Part shown: positions 1 through 7,104 of the stretch, piece after piece | Position numbering within the stretch: the stretch's first letter is position 1 | Layout of the letters: each line of letters begins with the position of its first letter | Assembly: GCA_043813895.1 (NCBI GenBank) | Contig: JBDRKQ010000220.1 | Coordinates: 1-17,049 of the forward strand | Length of the DNA: 17,049 nucleotides | Reading direction: 5' to 3' | DNA from: CAZTAR01 sp043813895 | GTDB taxonomy: Bacteria; Planctomycetota; Phycisphaerae; UBA1845; UTPLA1 | Made by a program: the position numbers and the translations under genes | Notes under the pieces: model-generated | What the model was told of the DNA's origin: nothing | The model's input: only the letters and a program-made list of their open reading frames with translations | Databases searched by the model: none

Positions 1-819
1 CGTTCTCGCGAGTTCGAGCAGATGGAGATCGAGTTCTTCTGCAAAGACGACGAAGCGATGAAGTGGTGGGAGTATTGGCGGGATGTGCGGCTCAAGTGGT
101 ACACGGACCTGGGCCTGGCCGGTGACAACCTCCGCCCGCGCGAGCAGACCGCCGACGAGCTGGCCCACTACAGTAAGGTCTGCACGGACATCGAGTATTG
201 CTTCCCCTTCGCCGACGAGCCGCAGGAACTCGAGGGCGTCGCCCATCGCGGCACGTACGATCTCGGCAAGCACCAGAAGCACAGCGGCAAGGACCTGACC
301 TACTTCGACGACGACGCATGGCAACGGGACCAGGCGAAGTTCCCCGACAAGGCCGAGGCGAAGAAGGTCAAGGCCGAGCCCCCCTACCGCTTCCTGCCGA
401 CGGTCATCGAGCCTTCGGCCGGCGCGGACCGCAGCACGCTGGCGTTTATCTGCGAGGCGTACACGGTGGACGAGTCGCGGCCGAGCCCGGAGCTGTTGAA
501 GTTTCATCCGCGTCTCGCGCCGATCAAGGCGGCGATCTTCCCGCTGGTCAACAAGGACGGCCTGCCCGAGATCGCCGAGCCGATCTACCGCGACGTGAAG
601 AAACGCTGGCCGGCGGCGTTCGACGTGAAGGCCAGCATCGGCAAGCGTTACGCCCGAATGGACGAGGCCGGCACGCCTTATTGCTTCACGGTGGACGGGC
701 AGACGAAAGAAGACGGCACCGTCACAGTCCGCGACCGCGACACAGGCAACCAGGAGCGAATCGACAAGTCGCGCGTGGTGGAATACCTGAGCGACAAGCT
801 CTCGGTGCAGGGTGTTTGA
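1..819 (+). CDS. glyQS: glycyl-tRNA synthetase, dimeric type (3' part)
   Basis: Class II aminoacyl-tRNA synthetase that charges tRNA-Gly with glycine in the cytoplasm. The frame is open from base 1, so the gene starts outside the window; the ATG at 22 is internal. The first visible residues, RSREFEQMEIEFF, are the motif 2 region of the single-chain GlyRS. The characteristic TDIEY-FPFADEPQELEG and HRGTYDL stretch follows. Motif 3 is seen as EPSAGADRSTLAF. The anticodon-binding domain begins near RLAPIKAAIFPLV and continues through SIGKRYARMDEAGTPYC and VTVRDRDTGNQER. It ends with TGA at 817-819. This is the alpha2 type found in archaea, eukaryotes and some bacteria, not the alpha2beta2 GlyQ/GlyS type. 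The visible 272 residues cover about half of the family's usual length. The downstream gene converges on it. Confidence 0.95.
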   Translation, partial: RSREFEQMEIEFFCKDDEAMKWWEYWRDVRLKWYTDLGLAGDNLRPREQTADELAHYSKVCTDIEYCFPFADEPQELEGVAHRGTYDLGKHQKHSGKDLTYFDDDAWQRDQAKFPDKAEAKKVKAEPPYRFLPTVIEPSAGADRSTLAFICEAYTVDESRPSPELLKFHPRLAPIKAAIFPLVNKDGLPEIAEPIYRDVKKRWPAAFDVKASIGKRYARMDEAGTPYCFTVDGQTKEDGTVTVRDRDTGNQERIDKSRVVEYLSDKLSVQGV

Positions 820-838
820 GGGGGTATGGCAAGCCGAC

Positions 839-929
839 GAGCCGCGGACTTCAGTCCGCGCGGCCGTCCGAAGGTGCGAGAGGTTTCTCTCCCGGAATGG
901 CCGCGCGGGCTGAAGGCCCGCGGCTCTTC
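839..929. repeat. paired inverted hairpin repeat behind glyQS
   Basis: Two related GC-rich arms face each other. The left arm (839-865) contains GCGGACT-TC-AGTCCGC, a perfect 7-bp hairpin. The right arm (899-929) contains GCGGGC-TGAAG-GCCCGC. The arms are also largely complementary to each other, so the whole unit can fold into one long cruciform. It begins 20 bases after the glyQS stop. A single-arm copy lies at 5028-5056, behind the kinase gene. It may act as a bidirectional terminator, but no T-tract is seen; a non-coding dispersed repeat is the safer call. Confidence 0.75.
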
Positions 930-1011
930 TCTCCGAGTTCGTTGCGGATGTAGCGCACGACCGCCGCAGGGGGCGACGTGTACGACTGAAGGGTTCCTCC
1001 GCGCATACGTT

Positions 1012-1180
1012 GGCCACGGGAGGCCGACGCTACGGATCGTCGTGTGCGGGCGAGGCTATGATTGCTCTCTCGCTCGCGCTTCGGGCTGGTGGAGATGTCG
1101 GGTGCGGGGGAAGACTATAGGTCTTCATACCCGCTTGCCTGCGCTCGGATCAGACGTCCGACGCGGGGGTCGGACGCTAC
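1012..1180. repeat. composite of dispersed repeat modules
   Basis: This fills the spacer between the converging glyQS and the minus-strand hypothetical gene. Module 1 (1012-1033) has GGCCAC followed by GGCCGACGCTAC and recurs at 3665-3686. Module 2 (1112-1151) has the small hairpin AAGAC-TATAG-GTCTT followed by CCCGCTTGCCTGCGCTCGG and recurs at 4894-4940, in part also at 3691-3721. Module 3 (1155-1180) is a 26-base unit with arms CGTCCGA and TCGGACG that recurs without change at 3725-3750. The longer reading frame crossing this spacer on the plus strand has repeat-like content and is not a gene. Confidence 0.8.
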
Positions 1181-1944
1181 CCTTCTGTGTCTTCGGCGGC
1201 TCCAGCCTCCTGTGCGACGGTGTCCGGGCGACTCTGCGAGGTCTCACGCGGCTCGTCGGATTGCCTGCCCTTCTCGAGTTCTTCGGCCTTGGCGATGGCG
1301 TTCATCGCTTCGTCATGGCGACCGACACGGGACATCAACTCCGCCATCTGCCTGTATTCGTTTGCGTCGAGGTTCGCGCCTTCGGTCTTGCGTTCGACAC
1401 GATCGGCGAGCGAGCGGAGTTCCTCTCTTGCGGCCGGGGGAATGATCGCGTCGAAGTCCGAGAGCCCGAGGTCTCGCACGTGGGATTCTCGAGACTGGAG
1501 GGTCAGGAGGGTCTGCCGTGTGTCGGCGGCCGAGTCAGCGAACTGTCCGTGCCTGGCGTGGGGGGTCGTCCATGCGCCCGACGACGCGCCGTCGTAGGCA
1601 ACGGCGTCGGTGCCGGATTGCTCTTGTGTGGCGGGGTGCTGCCCTGTTCGTTGCGCGGCGGCTTCGACGAACCGGCCGTCGGGTCCGTAGAGGCCGTTGC
1701 CGGCAGGCTGGGCTTGCGCGGCGGTCGCGCCACGTGTGGAGACGCTCACCCGGACATCGGGACCTGACTCGGATACCGATGTAGGTCGGCCTTCCGCCCC
1801 TGCCTTGGGTGGAAGCAGGTAGGCCGGCAATTCTGCTGAGACCGCGGTCAACATCTTTCCACCGTCCTCAGTAATTCGGAATCGACGCACGTCGCCGATC
1901 CAGTCCGTCCCAGTAAACTTCCAATACGTTTGCGAATCGGTCAA
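1177..1944 (-). CDS. hypothetical protein with helical, TPR-like C-terminus
   Basis: A 255-residue protein that I do not recognise. The N-terminal ~40 residues (YWKFTGTDWIGDVRRFRI) look like a folded segment. Residues ~45-145 are low in structure and rich in Ala, Gly, Gln, Thr and Ser. From about residue 155 it is helical and charged, and the stretch EYRQMAELMSRVGRHDEAMN resembles one TPR-type helical hairpin. No signal peptide, membrane segment or metal motif is seen. The start is uncertain: the best candidate is TTG at 1944, there is no ATG in the right place and no clear ribosome site, and the frame stays open upstream to 2008. The stop codon TAG lies inside a dispersed repeat, exactly as it does in nfnA. 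It may be a real gene or the remains of one. Confidence 0.5.
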   Translation of the reverse strand: MTDSQTYWKFTGTDWIGDVRRFRITEDGGKMLTAVSAELPAYLLPPKAGAEGRPTSVSESGPDVRVSVSTRGATAAQAQPAGNGLYGPDGRFVEAAAQRTGQHPATQEQSGTDAVAYDGASSGAWTTPHARHGQFADSAADTRQTLLTLQSRESHVRDLGLSDFDAIIPPAAREELRSLADRVERKTEGANLDANEYRQMAELMSRVGRHDEAMNAIAKAEELEKGRQSDEPRETSQSRPDTVAQEAGAAEDTEG

Positions 1945-2046
1945 GTGAATTCGGCGGGGAGGCGGCGGCGGACCGCGTGCGGACGTCAGATAATGGTGGG
2001 AGCGTGCTTATCGGGCCGGGCGCCGCCTGCGAACGGGCATCGTCAC

Positions 2047-2066
2047 AGTGTCATAACTATGACACT
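2047..2066. promoter_or_regulatory. 20-bp palindrome, possible operator
   Basis: AGTGTCATA-AC-TATGACACT is a perfect inverted repeat with 9-base arms and a 2-base centre. It lies in an AT-richer island within otherwise GC-rich DNA, between nfnB and the downstream hypothetical gene, about 100 bases upstream of the latter. It has no T-tract and so is a poor terminator. The size and symmetry fit the binding site of a dimeric repressor. Octamers matching one half (AGTGTCAT or its complement) also occur at 4835-4842 and 5006-5013. The regulator is unknown. Confidence 0.45.
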
Positions 2067-2133
2067 TGATAATAACCTCCGTGGGTTGTCACACGTTCTC
2101 TTGCGGGCGGTGGGGACACCACACTCTCTCTGC

Positions 2134-3564
2134 TCAGACGGCTGAGACAGGCTTCTTTGATCGGAGGTACGCATCCATTGCGGCGGCGGATCGTTTGCCG
2201 TCGCCCATGGCGAGAATGACCGTGGCCGCGCCGCGGATGATGTCGCCGCCGGCGAAAACGCCCGGCATACTCGTCGCGCCGGATTCATCGGCCTCGATGT
2301 AGCCCCACTTGTTGACCTTGAGTTCCGGTGTTGTCGCAGTCAACAGCGGATTCGCACGCGTGCCGATCGCGGGGATCGCCACATCGCAGTCGACGATGAA
2401 CTCGGAGCCTTTGACCGGCATGGGTCTTCGCCGGCCGGAGTCGTCGGGCTCACCCAGTTCCATGCGGATGCACTCGACGCCCTTGACCCAGCCGTCATCC
2501 GTGCCGAGGTAGCGAACCGGATTGCAGAGGAGCTTGAAAACGATGCCCTCTTCTTCGGCGTGGTGGATCTCCTCCTCACGGGCAGGCATTTCGGTCCGGC
2601 TCCGGCGGTAGACAAGCGTCGCCTCCTTGGCGCCGAGGCGTTTCGCGGTGCGGACGGAGTCCATCGCAACGTTGCCCCCGCCGATGACGACGACCTGCCG
2701 GCCGCGAACGAGCGGTGTGTCACACTCGGGGAATCGGTAGGCCTGCATGAGATTGGAGCGGGTGAGATACTCGTTGGCGGAATACACGCCCTTGAGGTTC
2801 TCGCCGGGGATGTTCATAAAAATCGGCAGGCCTGCGCCGTTGGCGATGAAGAGGGCGTCGAAGCCCTCCTGCTCCAACAGTTCGTTGACGGTAAAGGTGC
2901 GGCCGATGACGACGTTGCAGACGATCTTGACGCCCATCTGGCGGAGGCGATCCACCTCGGCGGCGATAATCTTGTTTGGGAGGCGGAACTCGGGAATGCC
3001 GTAGATGAGAACACCGCCCGGCTCGTGCAGCGCCTCGAAGACGGTCACGTCGTGACCCTTCTTGGCGAGCTCTCCGGCAGCGGTGAGGCCTGCGGGGCCT
3101 GAACCGACGATCGCGACCTTGAAGCCGGAAGGCTCGTTGAGGATCTGCTTGACGTCCAGATTCTCCCGAGCCCAGTCGGCGATGTAGCGCTCGAGATGGC
3201 CGATCGCGACGGACTCGCCCTTGCCCTTGGCGCGGATGCAGACCTGTTCGCACTGTTCCTCTTGCGGACAGACGCGGCCGGTGATGCCTGGCAGGGCGTT
3301 GGCCTCCAGCAGCTTGATCGCCGCGCCCTTGATGTCGCCAGAGGCGATGAGGTCGAGGAACACAGGGATATCGATGCCGACGGGGCAGCCGTGGACGCAC
3401 TTGGCATCCTTGCATTGCAGGCACCGCTCCGCCTCACACTTCGCCGGTTCACTCCCGAAACCGATGTTGACCTCGTCGAAGTCCTGGTTGCGGACATCGG
3501 CATCGCGCTCGGGCATGGCCTGCCGAGGAATCTTCATCCGCTCTTTTGCCTTCAGCTTCGCCAT
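2134..3564 (-). CDS. nfnB: NADPH-binding subunit of electron-bifurcating transhydrogenase (GltD-like)
   Basis: A 476-residue flavoprotein of the GltD/NfnB family. With NfnA it is expected to couple ferredoxin and NADH to NADP(H) by flavin-based electron bifurcation in the cytoplasm. Cysteines for two [4Fe-4S] clusters are present: C48, C51, C56 and C60 (CLQCKDAKCVHGCP), and C99, C105 and C109 (CPQEEQCEQVC). An FAD-binding GxGxxG follows at IVGSGPAGLTAAGELA, and a second dinucleotide fold at VVVIGGGNVAMDS. The C-terminal FAD motif is GVFAGGDIIRGAATVI. The ATG at 3564 has AAAGGG eight bases upstream. Proteins of this family are often annotated as glutamate synthase small subunit, but the nfnA gene next to it argues for the Nfn (or the related sulfide dehydrogenase, SudA) role. 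The 182-base gap to nfnA holds repeats. Confidence 0.88.
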   Translation of the reverse strand: MAKLKAKERMKIPRQAMPERDADVRNQDFDEVNIGFGSEPAKCEAERCLQCKDAKCVHGCPVGIDIPVFLDLIASGDIKGAAIKLLEANALPGITGRVCPQEEQCEQVCIRAKGKGESVAIGHLERYIADWARENLDVKQILNEPSGFKVAIVGSGPAGLTAAGELAKKGHDVTVFEALHEPGGVLIYGIPEFRLPNKIIAAEVDRLRQMGVKIVCNVVIGRTFTVNELLEQEGFDALFIANGAGLPIFMNIPGENLKGVYSANEYLTRSNLMQAYRFPECDTPLVRGRQVVVIGGGNVAMDSVRTAKRLGAKEATLVYRRSRTEMPAREEEIHHAEEEGIVFKLLCNPVRYLGTDDGWVKGVECIRMELGEPDDSGRRRPMPVKGSEFIVDCDVAIPAIGTRANPLLTATTPELKVNKWGYIEADESGATSMPGVFAGGDIIRGAATVILAMGDGKRSAAAMDAYLRSKKPVSAV

Positions 3565-3629
3565 CTGGTTGGCCCTTTCTGCTGAAACTCTACTTGCGCT
3601 TCGGGCGTGTTTCGTTCCCCGACGCCGCT

Positions 3630-3750
3630 GTCGGTCGTTGGAGACCGACTTCTCAATCCTCGCCGGCCACGGAGGGCCGACGCTACTTGTGGACCCGCTC
3701 GCTCGCGCTCGGGGCTCGGATTGTCGTCCGACGCGGGGGTCGGACGCTAC
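3630..3750. repeat. dispersed repeat cluster between nfnA and nfnB
   Basis: Four modules lie in this short gap. A hairpin GTCGGTC-GTTGGA-GACCGAC occupies 3630-3649. GGCCAC followed by GGCCGACGCTAC is at 3665-3686 (copy at 1012-1033). ACCCGCTCGCTCGCGCTCGG is at 3691-3721 (copies at 1112-1151 and 4894-4940). The 26-base unit at 3725-3750 is identical to 1155-1180. Its last bases supply the TAG stop of nfnA. Confidence 0.8.
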
Positions 3751-4628
3751 TTATGGGAGTCGGACGCCAGGGTCTCCTGGAGTTTCGCCTCGCTGCGACA
3801 CTTCCCACTCCGGACAAGGTCGTAAGATACGTTTTCCTGATCCCGGTAGGCGGTGAGCCTGTCGGCCAATTCCGTGAAATCCACCTGGTGCCCGTCGAAC
3901 TCCGGTCCGTCGACGCAGGCGAACTTGGTCTCCTTGCCGATCGAGACGCGACAACCGCCGCACATGCCTGTTCCGTCCACCATGATCGGGTTCAAAGAGA
4001 CGATCGTCTTGATTCCGGTCGGCCTGGTGAGTTCGGCGATCGCCTTCATCATGGGAACGGGGCCGGCCGTGTAAACGGCGCCGATGCGACGCGTCTTGTC
4101 GTTCATCAACTCGACGAGCTTGTCGGCGACCGTGCCTTTGAAGCCGTAGCTTCCGTCGTCGGTGCAGGCGTACACCACGTCGGAGACCTTCTTCAACTCC
4201 TCCTCCAGGACGACGAACTCCTTGGTCCGGCCGCCCGTGATAGAGGAGACGTAGTTGCCGATCCGGCGAAGCTCCGCGGCAAGCGGATAGATCACCGCGG
4301 TACCGACGCCGCCTCCGACGAGCACGGCATGTCCCACCTTCTCGATCTCGGTGGGCGTACCCAACGGACCCATGACGTCCGCGATTGTGTCGCCCTTGCC
4401 CAAGCGGCAGAGCCTCGTCGTGGTAGCGCCGATGGCCTTGACAATGAGCTCGATCGTGCCAGCCTCTTTGTCGGTGTCGGCGATCGTGAGCGGTATTCGC
4501 TCGCCGCCTTCGTCGAGGCGAATAATGACGAATTGGCCGGGTTGTCTGTGCTTGACGACGAGCGGCGCTTCGATCTTGAACCACTTGACATCTGAGGCCA
4601 GTTGCCTGGCGTCCACGATGGTGAACAT
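3747..4628 (-). CDS. nfnA: NADH/flavin subunit of electron-bifurcating transhydrogenase
   Basis: A 293-residue member of the ferredoxin-NADP reductase/PyrK family that pairs with NfnB. An N-terminal FAD-binding barrel has PGQFVIIRLDEGGERIPLTI, followed by the NAD-binding domain with GGGVGTAVIYPLA. The C-terminal iron-sulfur segment is DGTGMCGGCRVSIG...FACVDGPEFD. Its Asp plus three Cys, spaced D-x4-C-x2-C-x11-C, match the unusual Asp/Cys-ligated [2Fe-2S] site known for NfnA. The start is placed at the ATG at 4628, because GGAG lies nine bases upstream and the family begins here; a TTG 33 bases further up is less likely. The gene is preceded by a sigma-54-type promoter. It could instead be named SudB (sulfide dehydrogenase), since the two families are not separable by eye. 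Confidence 0.9.
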   Translation of the reverse strand: MFTIVDARQLASDVKWFKIEAPLVVKHRQPGQFVIIRLDEGGERIPLTIADTDKEAGTIELIVKAIGATTTRLCRLGKGDTIADVMGPLGTPTEIEKVGHAVLVGGGVGTAVIYPLAAELRRIGNYVSSITGGRTKEFVVLEEELKKVSDVVYACTDDGSYGFKGTVADKLVELMNDKTRRIGAVYTAGPVPMMKAIAELTRPTGIKTIVSLNPIMVDGTGMCGGCRVSIGKETKFACVDGPEFDGHQVDFTELADRLTAYRDQENVSYDLVRSGKCRSEAKLQETLASDSHK

Positions 4629-4713
4629 AGGTCGAATCTCCGAGTCACCCGATTGCCGCAAGCGGCCCGGGAAAAGCCCAAACCGGTTACTCTAGCGTGT
4701 AGTGGAGTATAGG

Positions 4714-4729
4714 GGCAACTTTCGTGCCA
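4714..4729 (-). promoter_or_regulatory. sigma-54 (-24/-12) promoter of nfnAB
   Basis: On the minus strand the bases TGGCACG-AAAG-TTGC match the sigma-54 consensus at every fixed position, with GG and GC separated by exactly ten bases. The predicted start is near 4703, giving a 75-base leader before the nfnA ATG at 4628. A TATACT hexamer overlaps just downstream (4706-4711), but it has no matching -35 sequence, so sigma-70 use is less likely. Confidence 0.65.
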
Positions 4730-4744
4730 GCAGCGATTGGGGGA

Positions 4745-4819
4745 TTGCGTCTCACAAAACCTCCCACGGCTCGGCAGGATTCGCACAGGCTGGGGAAAAT
4801 TCACGGAAAAGAGACGCAA
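4745..4819. promoter_or_regulatory. inverted repeat upstream of the sigma-54 promoter
   Basis: TTGCGTCTC at 4745-4753 and its perfect complement GAGACGCAA at 4811-4819 are 57 bases apart. They lie 16 to 90 bases upstream of the promoter element on the nfnA strand. Sigma-54 promoters need an upstream activator site, so these half-sites are candidates. Two GGAAAA repeats, 11 bases apart, lie near the second arm. Function is inferred from position only. Confidence 0.3.
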
Positions 4820-4893
4820 GGCTCAGCCGGGTTCATGACACTATCTGCGAGGCTGATCGGAGCCCCAAGCGCCGGCGCGGGGTCTTCGCGGAC

Positions 4894-4940
4894 AGACTGT
4901 AGGTCTTCGGACCCGCTCGCTTGCGCTCGGGGCTCGGATC
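4894..4940. repeat. dispersed repeat copy (module 2)
   Basis: Contains AGACT-GTAGGTCTTC followed by ACCCGCTCGCTTGCGCTCGG and GGCTCGG. It matches 1112-1151 and, in its second half, 3691-3721. It lies in the 440-base spacer between the kinase gene and nfnA. Confidence 0.7.
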
Positions 4941-5027
4941 GGGGGCGCTGACCGCTTGCTCACGCGCGCGGCTCTGATCCGGCGCCCGCCATGCGTGAGA
5001 TCATGAGTGTCATCGCGCCGAGAACAA

Positions 5028-5056
5028 CCGCGCGGACTGAAGTCCGCGGCTCTTCG
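5028..5056. repeat. dispersed hairpin repeat behind kinase gene
   Basis: GCGGACT-GA-AGTCCGC (5032-5047) is a perfect 7-bp hairpin, followed by GGCTCTTC. It is the same family as the arms at 839-865 and 899-929. It starts 13 bases after the kinase stop codon, repeating the pattern seen behind glyQS. Confidence 0.7.
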
Positions 5057-5068
5057 CCTGGCGAAGCA

Positions 5069-6748
5069 TCACGTCCAGGCCGCGGGACCGTGGGTGCCGT
5101 CTCCGGTGAGCTGCTTTCTGGAATCCGCCGGCAGAATTACACGGATCAGCGTGCCCTCATTCTCGACAGAGTTCACTTCTATCAAACCCTGGTGCTCGTC
5201 CACGATCTTCTTGGCCACCGCCAGACCCAAGCCCGTGCCGCCGTGTCCCTTCGTCGAATAAAACGCTTCGAATACCCTGTCCTTCACATCCTTCGGGATG
5301 CCGAGTCCATTGTCGCCGACGGTCAGGGCGGCGGTTTGGTCTTCGGCGTCGTAGTAGACGCCCACGTTGACGACCCCCGTCGTCTTCGGCACCGCGTCGA
5401 TCGCGTTGGTCACGATATTCATCACCACCTGGTGAATCCCGGTCTCGTCCATCAAGATGGGGGGCATGGTATCGGCGACCGAACAGTTCAGCATCACGGC
5501 CTTTTCGTCCGCCCGATGCTGCACCAACTTGATCACGTCGAGGACCAACGGGCCGAGCTGCGTAAGTTCCAGGCGCGGCTCGCGCCGCTTCGCGAACGCC
5601 AGCATGTTGAGCGTCAGCGAGTAAATCTTGTCCAGGTTGCGGTTGACGATCTGCCAACCCTCGTTGACGGTATCGAGCTGACGGCTTTGGAGCCCCATGC
5701 CCACGACATCCGATCCGCCCCTCATGCCCTGGAGGATGTTCTTGATGTAATGCGAAAGGGCCGCAACGGTTTCACCGGCCGCCGCGAGTCGCTCCGTCCG
5801 CATACGCTCCGACACGAGCTTCGCGTCTTCAATGGCCAACGCCGCCATCTGGCCGATCGACGCCACCAGCCGAAGTTGCTCCTCCGTGTAAATATGCTTG
5901 CTCATGGCGGAATCCACGTAGATCACGCCGAGCACCTCTTCACGGGCGATCATCGGCACGCAGATGATGGATTGCAACCCCATCGCGTGGATGCTATCGC
6001 TCTGGTCCGCGCTGCTGAAACGTGCGTCACTCGTGGCGTCCGAACAGAGAACGCCCTCGCGGTTCTGGATCACGTGGTCGACGATCGTGCGGCTGGCACG
6101 GATCTTGTCCCGCGACTCCGCCGAATGCCTGACGACCTCGGTCTCGAAGCGGCCGCGTTTCTCCTGCTTCATGAGGATGAAACCCCGGTCCGCGGGAACC
6201 TCCTCGAACACGACGTCCATCACGCGCTCGATAAGCTGGTGCGGCGAGTCAACCGCGCCCACCGCTTCCAGAAGCGTCGAGACCACCCGCCAGGAGCGGA
6301 CCGCTTCCGCTGCTGCTGGCGAGGCCAGGATCATGCTGTCGTCACCGCTCGCGACCGAGCCGATGATCGACGCGTCCTGTCGCCGCGAACCGGCGTCGAG
6401 ATCCACGAGATCCGCGATGATCGTCGCGCCCTCGCCGGAAACGTCGAGCGACTTGTCTTCGCTGCCGTCCCAGACGATCAGCGTTGACCCCATTTTGATC
6501 TGGTCGCCGTGCTTCAGACGCGTTGGCCGTTCGAGCCGCTTGCCGTTCAGATAGGTACCGTTCGCGCTCTTGATGTCTTCGATCCGCCATCCTCGCCCAG
6601 TGCGGCGCAACTCGGCATGGCGACGGGAGACGGTATAGTCCGTCAGCGGGAGCAAGTCGCTGGCACGGCCGAGCAGCACCAACGTGTCCCCGCGTGTCTG
6701 TAAGCGGCGACCCTTGTCCGGGCCCTGGAGTATCATCAAGCTAGGCAC
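5069..6748 (-). CDS. FHA-GAF sensor histidine kinase (NtrB-like)
   Basis: A 559-residue cytoplasmic sensor kinase without membrane segments. Residues 1-95 form an FHA phosphothreonine-binding domain with the conserved GR (27-28), SRRH (41-44) and NGT (63-65). Residues ~150-310 are a GAF domain (RGFILMKQEKRG; IICVPMIAREEVLGVIYVDS). The phosphoacceptor box is LSHYIKNILQG with His333. The ATP-binding domain has its N box at VVMNIVTNAIDAV (Asn444), G1 DNGLGIP (479-485), F box FEAFYSTKG and G2 GTGLGLAVAKKIV (504 on). The kinase core resembles NtrB-type kinases, which often serve sigma-54 activators. The GTG start at 6748 is supported by AAGGA six bases upstream. There is no receiver domain and no adjacent response regulator. 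The next gene downstream on this strand is nfnA, with its sigma-54 promoter; a functional link is only a suggestion. The ligand of the GAF domain is unknown. Confidence 0.92.
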   Translation of the reverse strand: MPSLMILQGPDKGRRLQTRGDTLVLLGRASDLLPLTDYTVSRRHAELRRTGRGWRIEDIKSANGTYLNGKRLERPTRLKHGDQIKMGSTLIVWDGSEDKSLDVSGEGATIIADLVDLDAGSRRQDASIIGSVASGDDSMILASPAAAEAVRSWRVVSTLLEAVGAVDSPHQLIERVMDVVFEEVPADRGFILMKQEKRGRFETEVVRHSAESRDKIRASRTIVDHVIQNREGVLCSDATSDARFSSADQSDSIHAMGLQSIICVPMIAREEVLGVIYVDSAMSKHIYTEEQLRLVASIGQMAALAIEDAKLVSERMRTERLAAAGETVAALSHYIKNILQGMRGGSDVVGMGLQSRQLDTVNEGWQIVNRNLDKIYSLTLNMLAFAKRREPRLELTQLGPLVLDVIKLVQHRADEKAVMLNCSVADTMPPILMDETGIHQVVMNIVTNAIDAVPKTTGVVNVGVYYDAEDQTAALTVGDNGLGIPKDVKDRVFEAFYSTKGHGGTGLGLAVAKKIVDEHQGLIEVNSVENEGTLIRVILPADSRKQLTGDGTHGPAAWT

Positions 6749-7104
6749 TGCGGTTCCTTATCGACGCTGAGGGAGCGATATGATCCGAGCCCCCGGACGC
6801 CCTGTGACCCCCCCAACATGACGGCGGCCATGAGACTCTGTATCGGCCGGTGTGGGCCTTCGCCCCAGTTGCCGTGGGCACGTCTGGTAATGCTACGGTC
6901 ACTTAAAGTCTAGACAGCGACCGATCGGGCGTCAAACAGGGCTGAAAGTCTCTTGGACGCCGAGAACCGATCCCGTTGCTGCGCTATCGCACGGCTTGTC
7001 GTTCTCATCGGTGTCCTGTAGCATGGAGGTCTGCGTCTCCGAGCCGACGGCGGTTTATCCAGCAGCATGTATTCGTTTCGTTTGATAAGGATTGGGGCTA
7101 CCCA
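6749..7104. other. intergenic, divergent spacer
   Basis: About 356 bases between the kinase gene (-) and the small hypothetical gene (+). It must contain promoters for both, but I find no convincing -35/-10 pair. Only a short GGAG...CTCC inverted motif near 7024-7040 stands out. The reading frame that extends the downstream gene upstream to 6976 lacks a start-site signal and is basic, Ser/Arg-rich noise. Confidence 0.5.

Noticed and set aside
826..1767. A 313-residue open frame on the plus strand
   Set aside because: It translates the hairpin repeats and then runs antisense to the hypothetical gene; it is Arg/Gly-rich with no ribosome site.
2134..3564. Glutamate synthase small subunit (gltD) as the name
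   Set aside because: The family is shared, but no large subunit gltB is adjacent, while an nfnA-type partner with the Asp/Cys iron-sulfur motif is.
3546..4595. A 349-residue open frame on the plus strand
   Set aside because: Antisense to nfnA, whose motifs are complete, and it runs through the repeat cluster.
4991..6487. A 498-residue open frame on the plus strand
   Set aside because: It is antisense to the histidine kinase gene, which has intact FHA, GAF and kinase motifs; the plus-strand product is His/Arg/Asp-rich without family features.
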